A DNA stretch of 64,000 nt, taken from contig CANTUQ010000050.1 in assembly GCA_947683425.1 (NCBI GenBank), positions 13,260,501-13,324,500 of the forward strand, in the 5' to 3' direction. Of the stretch, positions 35,500-47,209 are shown piece after piece (within the stretch, counting starts at the first letter, position 1; the number at the start of each line of letters is the position of its first letter). The notes under the pieces were generated by a model. It was given only the letters and a program-made list of their open reading frames with translations, made no database searches and was not told where the DNA came from. This stretch comes from Excoecaria cochinchinensis (lineage: Eukaryota; Streptophyta; Magnoliopsida; Malpighiales; Euphorbiaceae). Made by a program: the position numbers and the translations under genes.

Positions 35500-38400
35500 G
35501 GAAGCAAAGTATGGACTAAGTTGAAAAATTGTTTGATTTGGCATATATATACATGAAGCTGGATCCATGGGCCTAGACGATTTGTCAATTTGGAAATTGA
35601 GAGTATAGGCTTAGGATATGGACTTCTTACGTATGGTTATGCCTATGCTTGGCATTTTGGATCTAGGCCCATAAGACAAGTATTTTAATTTTTCTTTCAA
35701 TAGTTTTATTATATTTCTGATTTCATTTGAAACTTAAATTAAATTTTTTTAAATACATGCATGCCAAATTTAGGATTTTCTCTCTCTTTTTATTTTTTTC
35801 CCTTCCTTTCTAGTGCAACCTATACTTGCTACAACTCCATATATAGATTATACTATGCCCAATTAAAATTTTAAAAATAAAAAAGAACCGAATGACTCAA
35901 TTTGAAAATCATTCGATACATCAAATATATTGAATATTAAATATAAATAGTTGAATTAAAAATAATAAAAAATAGGCAAAATACATTTTAGATTCCTGAA
36001 CTTTAATTTGTATTTTTCTTTATTGAGAACTCGAATTAAATAAAAAAAAATTAAAGTGAGTTTTTGTACTTTTAATTTAAATATATTAGATTCTTGATTG
36101 AAACAGTGATGCATGCATATATAATAGAAATCTCACAAATCGCTAAATGGTGTATTTAGTTGATACATAATAAAAATATTGAAAAAATAAATTTCTATTC
36201 ACACTATCTCTATATTTTCTATTCAAATTTCAAATTGGTGACAAACAAAAATTTATTGTAAAGCTAAATTTAAATTTACACAATTTTACTTGCGCGTATA
36301 TCTCATTTCTATTTTTATTGTTAGTCATGAATATAATGTATATAATGTATCGAAATTAAAAGCAAAATATTTGAATATAGATTTTCTTTTTTTTTTTAAT
36401 TCGAGAACTTAATTTAATGTAAAACTTCTAGAACCTAAGGATAGGTTTTATATATATATATATATAATTTTCTTTTATCAAATTGTTCATCTCAATTTAT
36501 GTACGGTACATTTAACGTATCGTATAAATACTTTTCTGTTTAATTTTTTTTTTTTTTCAATTTTCAATTTGTGAAAATAAAAAAGATTGAACGGAGGGCA
36601 TTCATTATTTACATCAAATATAACAAATGCGAGTAAATATGAACCGTTAAATAAAAAAATAATATATTTTTATTTTTCATTCACGTTTGATAATCGATAC
36701 TTTCAAAGTATGAATCCTCTTCTGGACGGAGCCGACCTCTATATATATATAAAATAAATAAATAAATAAAAGGACTAAGGCAACCTAACTAGAGTGTAGA
36801 CTTTGAACAAACCTGGCTTGCTAAGGGCATATTATTATTATTATTATTATGTGCAGAGCTGAAAATAATGCACGAATATCAATGGCAATCTATCATTGCC
36901 ATGAAACAATGATTTTACTTGCCGACTCTATATATCTCATCTCTCACCATATATTAAATGTCTTTTCAAATAGACATTATTATTTCTATTGGCCTATTGT
37001 TTCAGTGATTTAATATTCTTCCCTCAGAAGCTGATGCTTAAGAGTTCAAAATTTTCACATTTCCCCCCCCTCCTAAATTTATATAATGATTCAAAAACTT
37101 ATGGATTTTTTTTTTCAGAAATTTAGAAAATAATGAAATAGCTTTAATTCGTTAAAAAATATTAATTTGTCAAATATTCACTAAATTATCACTTATAAAT
37201 CTTCTTAATAATTAAAGAAAAAAAATGTTAAATGACTATGAGATATAATAATGCATCTCAAATTCCGAGAAAAAAAATAAGAAATAGTTAATACTCATTC
37301 AAATTCTTCAAAATAAATTTAAAATCAGTATGATCAAGAGAAACACAAATTTTAATTTAAATGTAAAAAATTAAAAATTAAAAATACATATAAATTATAT
37401 TATAATAACATATTACATTTATAATTTAGTTAAAAAACTCATGTGATTATTATTAAATTAAAATTTAAGATAGAGCATTTAAAATAAATTAGGAGGATCA
37501 CTGTTATAATTTAAATATATATATTGAAAAAAAATTTAAAAGTGAGGATGTGCACACCCACAGCTCAATGTGGCTCCCCCGCTGTTCGAAATAAAATACA
37601 ATAAAAGTTTAATAATAACTATTTGATTGATGAATAATAGAAGAAATATATTTTATTTGATTTTGGCACTTATTTCAGATAATCCATCTCAAAAAGATAA
37701 TCCATCTTTTCTTTTAAGTTTTTTTTTAGAAAGATCTCTTTTTTTATATTTAATATGTTCTGAATTATAGTTTACTTTCCTTTTTAAAAGTATATATTTA
37801 TATTTAACGTGAATAGTAATTAATAAGCATAAATTATTATTTCTTACTTTATTAATATGTCCTAATATAAGGACATATACGTACTATGAGAAATGAATTA
37901 ATGCAACCACAATTTTACAAGTTATCGCTTCCAATTATAAAGAGTTAAATAAAATTAAATTATAATTCAATTAAAAAGCGTTTAAAGATATTTCATCGAT
38001 AAATACTGATTTTAATATACCGTAAGATTTCGGTTTTTCTTTTACAAACGTTTAGGTAATATATATATACATATATGTATGAACATGATTAAGTTTATAG
38101 TTGTTTTTCTCCTACATTATAATTAATACAAGTAGTGACCCACCCACGAACTCATAATTAACAAGAGACAGAGTAACAGCAAAAAGACATTGTTAACTAA
38201 GCTCCCTAACATGTTTATGGTGCAACTTTTGCATGTAAATGATATAAAGAGAAGAAAGCTAAACAATTATGATTGATAGAGGAAGAAAACCACGTGCCAC
38301 TCCAACATAAATATAATAATAAAATTCAAAAGGATTAAAGCTATCCTCTTTCATGAAAAGCTCACTTTCTGTTTACCTTTTTATTCAATTAAAAGTCAAG

Positions 38401-38715
38401 GACAAATTAAAATTAAAAATAAAAACAAAATAGAAATACATAACGCCAACTCACTCAAGTTTCTTTTATACTTTTTAGATATTTAACTTCATTTCAGAGT
38501 TTTACTACAATGCTTCCTATATCCATCTGCATTCGATTTACACCCTTCGATTAAAAAAAATCATTTCATTTTTTAAATCATACGGTGCAGCAGTGTATTA
38601 TATATCATATCATCTCCAATAACAAGGTGAGTTCAGTTTAGTTCAAAACCGACAATAATATTTATAGAACAAATAGATATCAAAATTTACGTTAATTGAA
38701 CCGATCTAACACTCA
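35500..38715. other. AT-rich spacer without genes
   Basis: No coding or RNA gene was recognised. It contains short ATT, TA and poly-A/T tracts only. Confidence 0.65.
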
Positions 38716-38723
38716 ATAATATT

Positions 38724-39379
38724 TAGGGGTGAACATGGTCGGTTAATCGATTCATGAGCCCCAGTCCATTAACCAGTTCATTAATATCGGTTTTTTGAAA
38801 TTTCAGTCCATTAACCAGTCCATTACTATCGGTTTCGAATTTTCGGATCTGTTACCCAATATTTTTCGGTTAATCACTATAATTATAAATATATTCATAA
38901 ATAAAATTAAAATGTTCAAGATACTTAAAAATTAAAATTTTTTCACTATAATATAACATTGTTGTTATTAAAATAAAAATATTTGGTGGATATAAGCAAA
39001 TTTGTTTTTAAAAATTAATATTTAATAAGTAAATATATTAACCGGTTCATAATCACTTTTAATTAGATAAATTGTTATACTTACTAATAGCCAATTAAAA
39101 AATTTTTAAAATAATTAGTATAATGAAAAAAAGTACATGATCACCTTTAATTATAATAAATTGTTATAAATTATTAAAAAATTAATAAATTAACTAAAAA
39201 TTTGGTTTCGGTTCGGTTAACCAGTTACATGAGTCAAAAACCATTAACCAGTCCATTAATATCGATTTTTTCAAAGCACTAACCATTAACCAGTCCATTA
39301 CAATCGATTAACCAGTCCATCGGTTCGGTTTCGCATTTTTTTCGGTTAACCAAGTCCATCGGTTTTTTTGCTTACCCTA
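38724..39379 (+). mobile_element. hAT MITE, copy A (656 bp)
   Basis: Starts TAGGGGTGAACATGGTCGG and ends GGTTTTTTTGCTTACCCTA. The perfect 8-bp duplication ATAATATT flanks it (38716-38723 and 39380-39387). TA(G)GGGTG termini and 8-bp duplication are hallmarks of hAT elements. Repeated CATTAACCAGTCCATTA-like motifs fill both subterminal regions; the centre is AT-rich and non-coding. Copy B at 45943 is the same family in the opposite orientation. Confidence 0.9.
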
Positions 39380-39387
39380 ATAATATT

Positions 39388-40377
39388 AACCTCATCATTT
39401 TCAGTGTTAGTATGTTTTATTTTTTAATTCAACAGTATGCACCTTATAGTTCACTAATATAATGCATATAATTTCATATCAACTGATAAAAAAAAAAAAA
39501 AAAAAAGCAACTCACTCAAGTTTCTAAACACTTAAAGATATTAACTTCAATTCCAGCTCAAAAAATAAGATTTTTTTTTAAAAAAAATTGTCTCTGCATA
39601 AATGGAAAAAAGGGTCTGGACCCTCTCTCTCTCGCTCTATCTATGGCTCTGATTCTTATGTAGAAAGAGAGAGAGAGAGATAATAAGAAGAAATTGATGA
39701 ATAGAGATCGTTTTGTGTCTATGGATATGGAGACCCTGAGAGGGACTAGTGAGTCTGCCATTAAACCTTACAACTGTGGCACTGAAAAACATGGTGTTTT
39801 TTTTTTTCCTTACAATTTTACATTTATATGAGATGACCACAATACCAGCCAGTGATAAAAAAGGTATAGTACTGTCTGATTTTCCTTTTATTTGTTTTAT
39901 ATATATTTTGGTCAGTATTTATTGTTATTTAATAGTAGGGGATTAGTCATTTTCATTTCATTTTTTTTTCTGACCATGGCATACAAAAATATGCATGTAA
40001 TCCAAACAGAAAAATCCAAAACTGAGGGAAAGAGCTATGAATGTTTCTGAAACTTATTCAATGAAATAGTTTCAGAGTAGTAAAACCTAATATTTAATGC
40101 AATAAAAAAAAAAAGATAGATTCCATATACTATATTGAATATATTAAATATAGACTGTTGATAAAAAAAAAAAAAATTATCGAATGGTTCGTGTAGTATA
40201 AAAAAATTATTCTTTCAAGAAAAATTATCATTCATAATCATATATATAGTTCAGAAACTTTACATTGCTCATCTATATTAAAACTCACATTAACTTCCAT
40301 TAATCGAAATCATAAACCAACAAATAACATGATTCAACCCACTAATCAATTTAATTAAACATTTGTGAAGAGTTAAT
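39388..40377. other. Spacer and 3' region of the IDD gene
   Basis: Contains poly-A/T runs and a small CT/GA inverted pair (CCCTCTCTCTCTCGCTC at about 39619 and GAGAGAGAGAGAGA at about 39666). The right part is probably the 3' untranslated region of the leftward IDD gene. No coding frame. Confidence 0.55.
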
Positions 40378-42268
40378 TTAGAACTTATTAGAAATTCTTT
40401 CATTGTCAACTTCACCTTCTGTTACAGCTGATGACATATAACTCAACACCAATGAGTTCTCATCTGGAGGATTAATGTTACTTCTTGCTTGAAAATGTTG
40501 TTTACAAGCATGGCAAGTGATGTCCAAGATTGTTGAATTGATTTGCTTCATTGCATGTTCTCTCAAAGCTTGAGCTTTATCCAACTCAGCTTGTGCTTGT
40601 TGCCTAATTCTCTTAGCATTAGCAAACTCTTGTTCAGCCAATTCAATCTGCCTTTTCGCCCGTTGCCTCGCCTCTTCAGCATAAGCTTTCTCTGCCATGG
40701 CTAACCTTAAATCCTCATGCGCCTCTTCTTTAACTCTCTCGAGATCATTTCTCTCTCTTTCTGAAAGTTTCGAATCACTTGAACCAATTGAGAGATGCAG
40801 CTGAGTCTGGTGATGATTATCATCTCCTTTGGGAGAATCCGGGACATGAAGAGGGTTTGATGAGCTTGAAAGTTGGAGCTCCAAGTTGTAATCTTTTTGC
40901 CTTCTTTGGAATTGGGTAGGGTTCATCAAGAACAAAGCATCACTTGCTGGCCTTGATATTACTAATGGATGATGATTCCATTGCGCATTTTTACTGAAAT
41001 TTGTATCATTAGAAGGGCTTGGACTTGATGCAGTTCTTGATACAAGTGACTGTGATTGATCGGTCCGTATTCGTCCCAGGTTACAAGTATCTTGATGTTC
41101 GATAAAGCTCTCGACTCTGCAATCATGAATCAGGTCTAAGCAAGTATTTTCCGATAATAAGTAAAAAACAGTGTAAGATTACGAGAGCATGGGTACACAT
41201 AGGCATGAACTATATATATTAAAATGAACTATATTAAGAAACTATATCATGTTTCCTAATTAAAAAGAATAAAACAATGCTAATCAAAACTGAATCCAAT
41301 CATTTACAAAAATAATTAGATGATTTTTTTTTTATTTCTTATTAAAAAAAAAAAGCCACGAATAAGGAACTGTTTAAGTTTCGAGAAGTTGGAAAGGATT
41401 TGAAGCAACAGCAACTGATTTTTGGGAACTGTGTTCAACAACTGTCTATAGACAGTAGTTAAAAAGTAAATAATTATCAAGGGTTCTTTCAATCAAAAAC
41501 CAAACTTTTGATTCTTTTGAAACAAACCCAATTCATGGATTTGGAAAAAGATTAAATCTTGGGGAAAAGAGATCTATAGACTGAGAAATTAAGAACAAAC
41601 AAACCTTGAAAAAACACGACCACAGTCGCAGGAATGGCCACGCGTACCACAAGTTTTGAGGTGAGCTTTATAATCAGATTGAACAGCATAACCCTTAGAA
41701 CATTTATCACAAACCCATTGTTTGTGATTACTATGTTTTCTTCTGAAATGTTTCTTAATCCCAACTAAGTCACCAAGAGCATGGCATGGATCATGGTGTA
41801 AACAGCTTGGTTCTGGGCATACAAACACTCTTTTTCTCACCACCGGAGTCTCTCTTTTCAGCAATTTCCACGGTACCTTATGCCGCCGCCGGTGCATCTG
41901 TAGGTTTTGATCTCTTTGAAATCCTTGGTTGCAGATCTCACACACATAACGGTCTGATTCCAACAGTGTTTTTGGTGATAGAGACACTACTTCAGCATCC
42001 GGATCTACAACAAATTCCACAAGTAGTATCAGAGTCGAGAATTCACGAAAAGTTAGCATATATCAATTCAGAGAGCTAAGAAGTGGAGATATTAGTATTA
42101 ATTTTACATGGTATCAGAGCTATAAGCAGGTATATAAGGTGCAATAAAAACTATACCTGGAGTTCCTGCAGGTCTTCTTTTCCTCTTGTTATTGTTGATG
42201 CCACTTTCTAAGCAAGAAAATGGCTCAGAAGAATTGGGAAACGAAGAAGATGAGCTATTAGCTAACAT
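40378..42268 (-). CDS. INDETERMINATE-DOMAIN C2H2 zinc-finger protein, SGR5/IDD14-16 subgroup
   Basis: Nuclear transcription factor; this subgroup is known for roles in shoot gravitropism, lateral organ angle and starch/auxin regulation. Exons (minus): 42268-42157, 42004-41605 and 41116-40378, GT-AG borders, 416 residues plus TAA. Basic KRKRR (28-32) is a likely nuclear signal. Finger 1 is C59-H79 (CEICNQGFQRDQNLQMHRRR), finger 2 C100-H128 with the long IDD spacing, finger 3 C136-C156 (CDKCSKGYAVQSDYKAHLKT) and finger 4 C163-C182 (CDCGRVFSRVESFIEHQD). The C-terminal part has an alanine/glutamate-rich coiled coil (ERERNDLERVKEEAHEDLRL onward) and ITCHACKQHFQ, features I associate with SGR5/IDD15 rather than other IDDs. 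Which of IDD14, 15 or 16 it corresponds to cannot be settled here. Confidence 0.95.
42100..42130 (+). other. tRNA-Met primer-binding-site-like motif in IDD intron 1
   Basis: TTACATGGTATCAGAGCTA: an exact TGGTATCAGAGC, the classic plant LTR-retrotransposon primer-binding site, preceded by ACA as at an LTR 3' end. It lies in the 152-bp first intron of the IDD gene, on the strand opposite to the gene. It may be a short retrotransposon footprint or chance. Confidence 0.4.
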
Positions 42269-42393
42269 GGGTGAGTTTTATCTAGCAAGATAAAATCTTT
42301 ATTGCGTAAAACCTTGATCTTGATTTTGTTGTTGTTGTCTTTCTTCTTGGTCTAGCTAGGTTAAAAGCTTAAGAATAAAACTAAATAGCTATG

Positions 42394-42396
42394 GAG

Positions 42397-42432
<36 letters not shown>
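42394..42432. repeat. (GA)n tract in the IDD leader
   Basis: About 36 bp of GA/AG repeat 125-165 bp upstream of the IDD ATG; on the gene's strand it reads (CT)n, a common feature of plant leaders and core promoters. Confidence 0.88.
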
Positions 42433-42439
42433 AAGGATA

Positions 42440-43611
42440 AGAAGGTAATAGAAGGCTGAGACATGAAGAAGAAAAAAGCAAATTTCTTTCTTTGGGTTCT
42501 TGCTTTAATTTTCTTTTGTTTGGAGAGATCAGCTTTCTTTTTAGGCTTTTAAACTTTGAGACTTTTGATCAGCTTTCTTTCCCCTTTCTCTCTTTCCAAA
42601 CACATCCTCATCAGGCTCCTTATTAAACTTCTTCAATGGTAAACAAAGAAAGAGATAGAAAAATAAAAAAGAAAGAAAAGCCAATTAAGCCAATCAAATT
42701 GATCCCACAACAAGAAATATGGGCCACCAAGAAAGAAAAATAAAATAAAATATACCCACAAAGAAACAAAACACTCATAATTTCAGCAAGCTTACACTGT
42801 AAAAATAAATAAATAAATAATCTTTCGTTCTTTTGCATGAAAAAATACAGTACTCTTGCTCCCCCAAATACACGTAACATCCATACCCTATATATATACT
42901 TTTGTCTCCATTTTCCTCTATTAAATTATTTTATCTTTGAAATTACCATATTAACCCTGTTTTTGTAATCACTCAAAGTAATATATTAATTGTAATTAAA
43001 GATCTGAAGCAGCTTTTTAAAAAGGTCATTCTGAGGATGTCAAGTCACCCTCATGGGCAGATTAGTCAAATTTAAACAAAAACAAAGAATTTTTTTTTTT
43101 TAGTGAAAGAAACTAATGTTTTGGGTAAGAAGTGACAAAATTTTATCCAATTTAATTTGTTTGTTGAAAAATATTTACATATGTTCTATTTGATTCGCAA
43201 ATTTTGTAATGAATTTAGATCGATTTATAGATTAATTGGTCCAGAATGATTCATATAGATTGGATATTTATTTAATCTATTCATGATCTTAAATTAAAAA
43301 TTAAATTATAAACTTGATCTTTGATTTAAAAAAAATATATGATTAAATTCATGGAAAATGATTCATATATCAATTTCATCTATTTAACCCCTTTATAATC
43401 CTTATCTAAAGAATTGAATTTTAAACATGATTTTTGCTTTAAAAAAGTAATTAAAAAGTTACAATTATCTAATATATCGAAAATTTGTTGCATTAAATTG
43501 AAAAATACAAATTATAATTATTTTTTTTTTAAATGAGATACAATACACCTAAAACATTAATATAATATATTGGAAATGCATAATATTTATGTGTATATTC
43601 TTATTTCTAGT
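42440..43611. other. Upstream region of the IDD gene, no other gene
   Basis: Pyrimidine/purine-rich sequence to about 42900, including a TATATATA at about 42891-42898, then AT-rich spacer. No credible coding frame. Confidence 0.55.
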
Positions 43612-44010
43612 TAGACCTGTCAAACGGGTCGGTAGGACAAGTTTGGGTTGGGTTATTTTGAATTTTGAGTCGGGTTAAACGGGCTCTTAGGTCAAATACA
43701 TAATCATTTTTTGCATCATAATTTTTTTTTTCAAATTATTGATTTTAGTTTTAATTTCATTTTTTATTTTATTTGAATATCCATTATATATTTTCAAAAA
43801 TAATGGACTAAATTATGAAATAATAAAAATAATTATGTACAAGAAAAAAGCATATAAATGAAAAAAAAATATTATCAACATCAATACTAATAATTCTTTA
43901 TACATGCATAGTATCCATGAATGCATAAATACATACATACATATATTTATATATGTATATATGTACATATACAGGTACATATACATGATACATATACATA
44001 TATATGTAAA

Positions 44011-45814
44011 CACTACAATAAAAAAGTGTTTTCCCGACGGAAATTACAGACAGAAAACATGTAATTTCCGTCGGGAAATAAAAATGCCAACGGAAAAGGA
44101 TTCCGTCGGCATATTAGGCATAGGAAAATGTACCGACGGAAACTTTTTCGTCGATAAAATTACCGACGGAATAGGTATTTTCGTCGGTAATTTACCGACG
44201 GTAAATTTTTTCGACGGACAGTGGAATTCCGTCAGGAATTTATCGACAGAAAAGGTATTTCCATCGGTAAATTACCGACAGAAATACATTTTTCGTCGGT
44301 AATTTCCCGACGGAATTCCACTGTCCGTCGAAAAAATTTACCAACGAAAATTGGTTTTAATAAATATTTTATTTTATGGTTGAGTATAGGTTGATATGTA
44401 ATAATCTAAACAGTTTTTTCATTAAATAGTCGGTCTTTAACAAAATGAGAGAAATGTATTAAATTTGTTATAAATTATCTGCACTGTTTGAAATGGTAGT
44501 AGAATAATTTTGAAATAAGAAGTGCTTTTTCATAATTGATTTGGACATGCAATATTAGGAAAATTTTCAATTACTAATTTCTTTTTTTGAAAAATTCAAT
44601 TATTAATTTTTTATTGATTTTGAGGTTATGTAATAGTGATAATTAATATATCTGATATAAGAAAAATGTGGCAGTATGATTTATGTTTTTGGTCCATAAG
44701 AGTCATGATCCTTTAACTTAATATTCATAACCAATTATCATAACAGTCAGGCAAATATATATATATACTAATTTTAATTAACCATAATCCTACTAATACT
44801 AATAACACTAACAATCATCTATTTCAACAAATGTTTAACATTGTAACAACAATTAACACTAATTAATTCATTGTATTATTTAACATAAATAATTTAAATT
44901 AATTCTAACAACAATTAACACTAATTAAAAATTAATTTCTCATTCAAACAATATTTAATACTTAATATTTAACAATGTCTAATTAAGTTAAATAAAATAA
45001 TAATAATAATAACAAAATTTCCTAATAATAATAATAATAATTAAAAAAATAACAGAGAGGGGAGAGATCGGCTTACCTGATGCCGGAGGAGAGGAGGAGG
45101 AGGAGGAGGGAGGAGGACGAGGCGGAGGAGGAGAGGCGGCCCACGCCGGAGCAGCGGCGGTCAACGCCGGCAGAGAGGAGATGGTGCACGGAGGGAGGGA
45201 CAGAAGAGGGAAGAACGGAGCGGGAAAAAAGGGAAGAGAGGAGGAGGAGGAGGGGAAGGGACCGGCGAACGAAGGGGAGGGGCGGATCGGTAGCAGGGGG
45301 CGGTGGTCAGCGGCGTGAGGGGAGGGGAGCAGAAACCAGAGGGCTGAGTGAGGGGAGAGGGAGGAGAGAGAGAGGATCGGGGGGGGAAGGGGAAGCAGGG
45401 TAATTTTAATTTCATTTTCCCGACGGAATGAGTTTTCCGTCGGTAATTAGCGGCGAAATAGTATTTTTGTCGCTAAAAATATTTTAATTATTATAATTAA
45501 TTTTTTTTACCGATGGAATAGCATTTTCGTCGCTAAACGTAAATTAATTTTTTTTCTTTTTTTTACCGATGGAATTATATTTTCATCGCTAAATTCTGTC
45601 GGCATTTCTGGAGGGAATGTTTGGTGCCATTTTTAGCGACGAAAAATAATTTCCGTCGCTTTTTATCGACGAAAAATAAATTTCGTCGATAAATAGAGAC
45701 GAAAAATAATTTCCGTCGCTATTTATCGACGGAATATGTATTCTGTCGCTATATAGCAACGGTATCAATTCCGTCGGTAAATTTCCGTCGCCATTTAACC
45801 AATTTCTTGTAGTG
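44011..45814 (-). mobile_element. Non-autonomous CACTA element 2 (1,804 bp)
   Basis: Left end CACTACAATAAAAAAG and reverse of right end CACTACAAGAAATTGG; perfect 3-bp duplication AAA on both sides (44008-44010, 45815-45817). Left subterminal motifs are of the CCGACGGAAA type; right ones (45590-45790) are GCGACG(G/A)AA type, the mirror image of element 1. The element therefore lies in the opposite orientation. An internal hairpin-like pair, GACGGACAGTGGAATTCCGTC-type, occurs at 44214 and 44307. Many motifs carry C-to-T or G-to-A changes. No transposase domain is readable. Confidence 0.92.
45078..45405 (-). other. GC-rich exon-like segment inside CACTA element 2
   Basis: On the minus strand this is a pyrimidine- and CG-rich block ending at GGCATCAG|GTAAGCC near 45078. 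Its position and orientation relative to the GCGACGG-type end are the same as in element 1. Open frames on both strands are low complexity (Pro/Ser-rich on minus, Arg/Glu-rich on plus) and are not credible proteins. The shared CATCAG|GTA donor suggests a family feature rather than two independent captures. Confidence 0.5.
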
Positions 45815-45942
45815 AAATAGATACCTTTATGTATGTTCCTGCATACATACATAAATACATACATAAGTGTGTATGTATGTAAAAAGGTAGTCTATACACA
45901 CACACACACACACACGTAGATATGTATGTGTGCACCCAAAAT

Positions 45943-46594
45943 TAGGGGTGAGCAAAAAAACCGATGGACTTGGTTAACCGAAAAAAAAATTCGAAAGCGA
46001 ACCGATAGACTGGTTAACCGATTGTAATGGACTGGTTAATGGTTAGTGTTTTGAAAAAACCGATAGCAATAGACTAGTTAATGGTTTTTGACTCATGTGA
46101 CTGGTTAATCGAACCGAAACCGAATTTTTAGTTAATTTATTAATTTTTTAACAATTTATAACAATTTATCCTAATTAAAGGTGATCATGTACTTTTTTTT
46201 TTCATTATACTAATTATTTTAAAGTTTTAAAATTTTTTTAATTGGCTAGTAGTAAGTATAACAATTTATCTAATTAAAATTGATTATGGACTGATTAATA
46301 TATTTACTTATTAAATATTAATTTTTAAAAATAAATTTGCTTATATCCACAAAATATTTTTATTTTAACAACAATAATGTTATATAATAGTGAAAAAATT
46401 TTAATTTTTAAGTATCTTGAATATTTTAATTTTATTTATGAATATATTTATAATTACAGTGGTTAACTGAAAAATATTGGGTAACCGATCCGAAAATTCA
46501 AAACCGATGGACTGGTTAATGGACTGAAATTTCAAAAAACTGATATTAATGGACTGGGGCTCATGGACCGGTTAACCGACCATGCTCACCCCTA
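45943..46594 (-). mobile_element. hAT MITE, copy B (652 bp), inverted relative to copy A
   Basis: Left end TAGGGGTGAGCAAAAAAACC; reverse of right end TAGGGGTGAGCATGGTCGG. Perfect 8-bp duplication CCCAAAAT (45935-45942 and 46595-46602). Same order of internal blocks as copy A but reversed, for example GGTGATCATGTACTTT here against AAAGTACATGATCACC there. No coding capacity. Directly preceded by a (CA)n tract at about 45897-45915. Confidence 0.92.
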
Positions 46595-46984
46595 CCCAAA
46601 ATGACGTCCTTTCACAAAAAAAAATTTATATATTAACAAAACAAAACAACATATGCAAAATTAGGATTTTTTTTAAAAAAAATATTGAATTAATTGCAAG
46701 AATTGAAAAAACTAAAAATAAAATTTATTAAACAAATTAGGTCATCCGGATTGTGTTGTAATCCGACCCATATTAGGCTAGTTTCGGTTCAACCTGTTCG
46801 AGTTTCGGATCAGGTCATGTATGATGCTTAATTTATTAGGTTGCATCATGTGCTCTTTTCTGGTTTGGAAAAAAATTTTCAGTGAATTCGGGTCAAAATT
46901 AATAGGTCTACTTCTAATTGATTAGACCAAAAAAAAAAAAAAAAAGAATTCATTTATATTGGAGGTACTAAAAAAGAATAAGAA

Positions 46985-47180
46985 AATAATGTAACAAAAT
47001 GGTTAAATGGGTTGATCCGTTGTTTGATTTTGGGTCACCCACAGGACGACCCAAATTTATTCAATTTGTTTATGATCCAATTCATTATTATTTTTAAAAA
47101 TCTTCCTTCTAAAACCCCATCCATTTATGATCCATCTGTTCATGACCCAACTAAATTTTTTTTTACTCGACTACCATCTA
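46985..47180. repeat. GACCCA-rich degenerate repeat
   Basis: GGTTGATCCGTTG, GGGTCACCCACAGGACGACCC and TCATGACCCAACT-type motifs are arranged in both directions, resembling subterminal parts of a diverged hAT-like element. Ends could not be fixed. The 64-codon frame here is not a gene. Confidence 0.3.
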
Positions 47181-47209
47181 TACATGAAATTAATTTGTTT
47201 AGTTAAGCT

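Larger units (their letters stand above)
43612..46910. mobile_element. hAT-like element split by two later insertions
   Basis: The left end TAGACCTGTCAAACGGGTCGG begins at 43612 and the reverse of the right end reads TAGACCTATTAATTTTGACC. Flanks TTTCTAGT (43604-43611) and CTTCTAAT (46911-46918) agree at 6 of 8 positions, fitting an old 8-bp target duplication. Removing the CACTA element (44011-45814) and hAT copy B (45943-46594), each with one copy of its target duplication, leaves about 830 bp of host element. It is AT-rich with GGGTTGGGTTA/AACCTGTTCGAG-like subterminal motifs and no coding frame. Confidence 0.65.

Noticed and set aside
41786..42079. 97-codon plus-strand frame across the IDD gene
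   Set aside because: Antisense shadow of the zinc-finger exon.
45080..45403. Arg/Glu-rich frame in CACTA element 2
   Set aside because: Reads the GC-rich block on the wrong strand relative to its splice donor; repetitive GGAGGA sequence explains the open frame.
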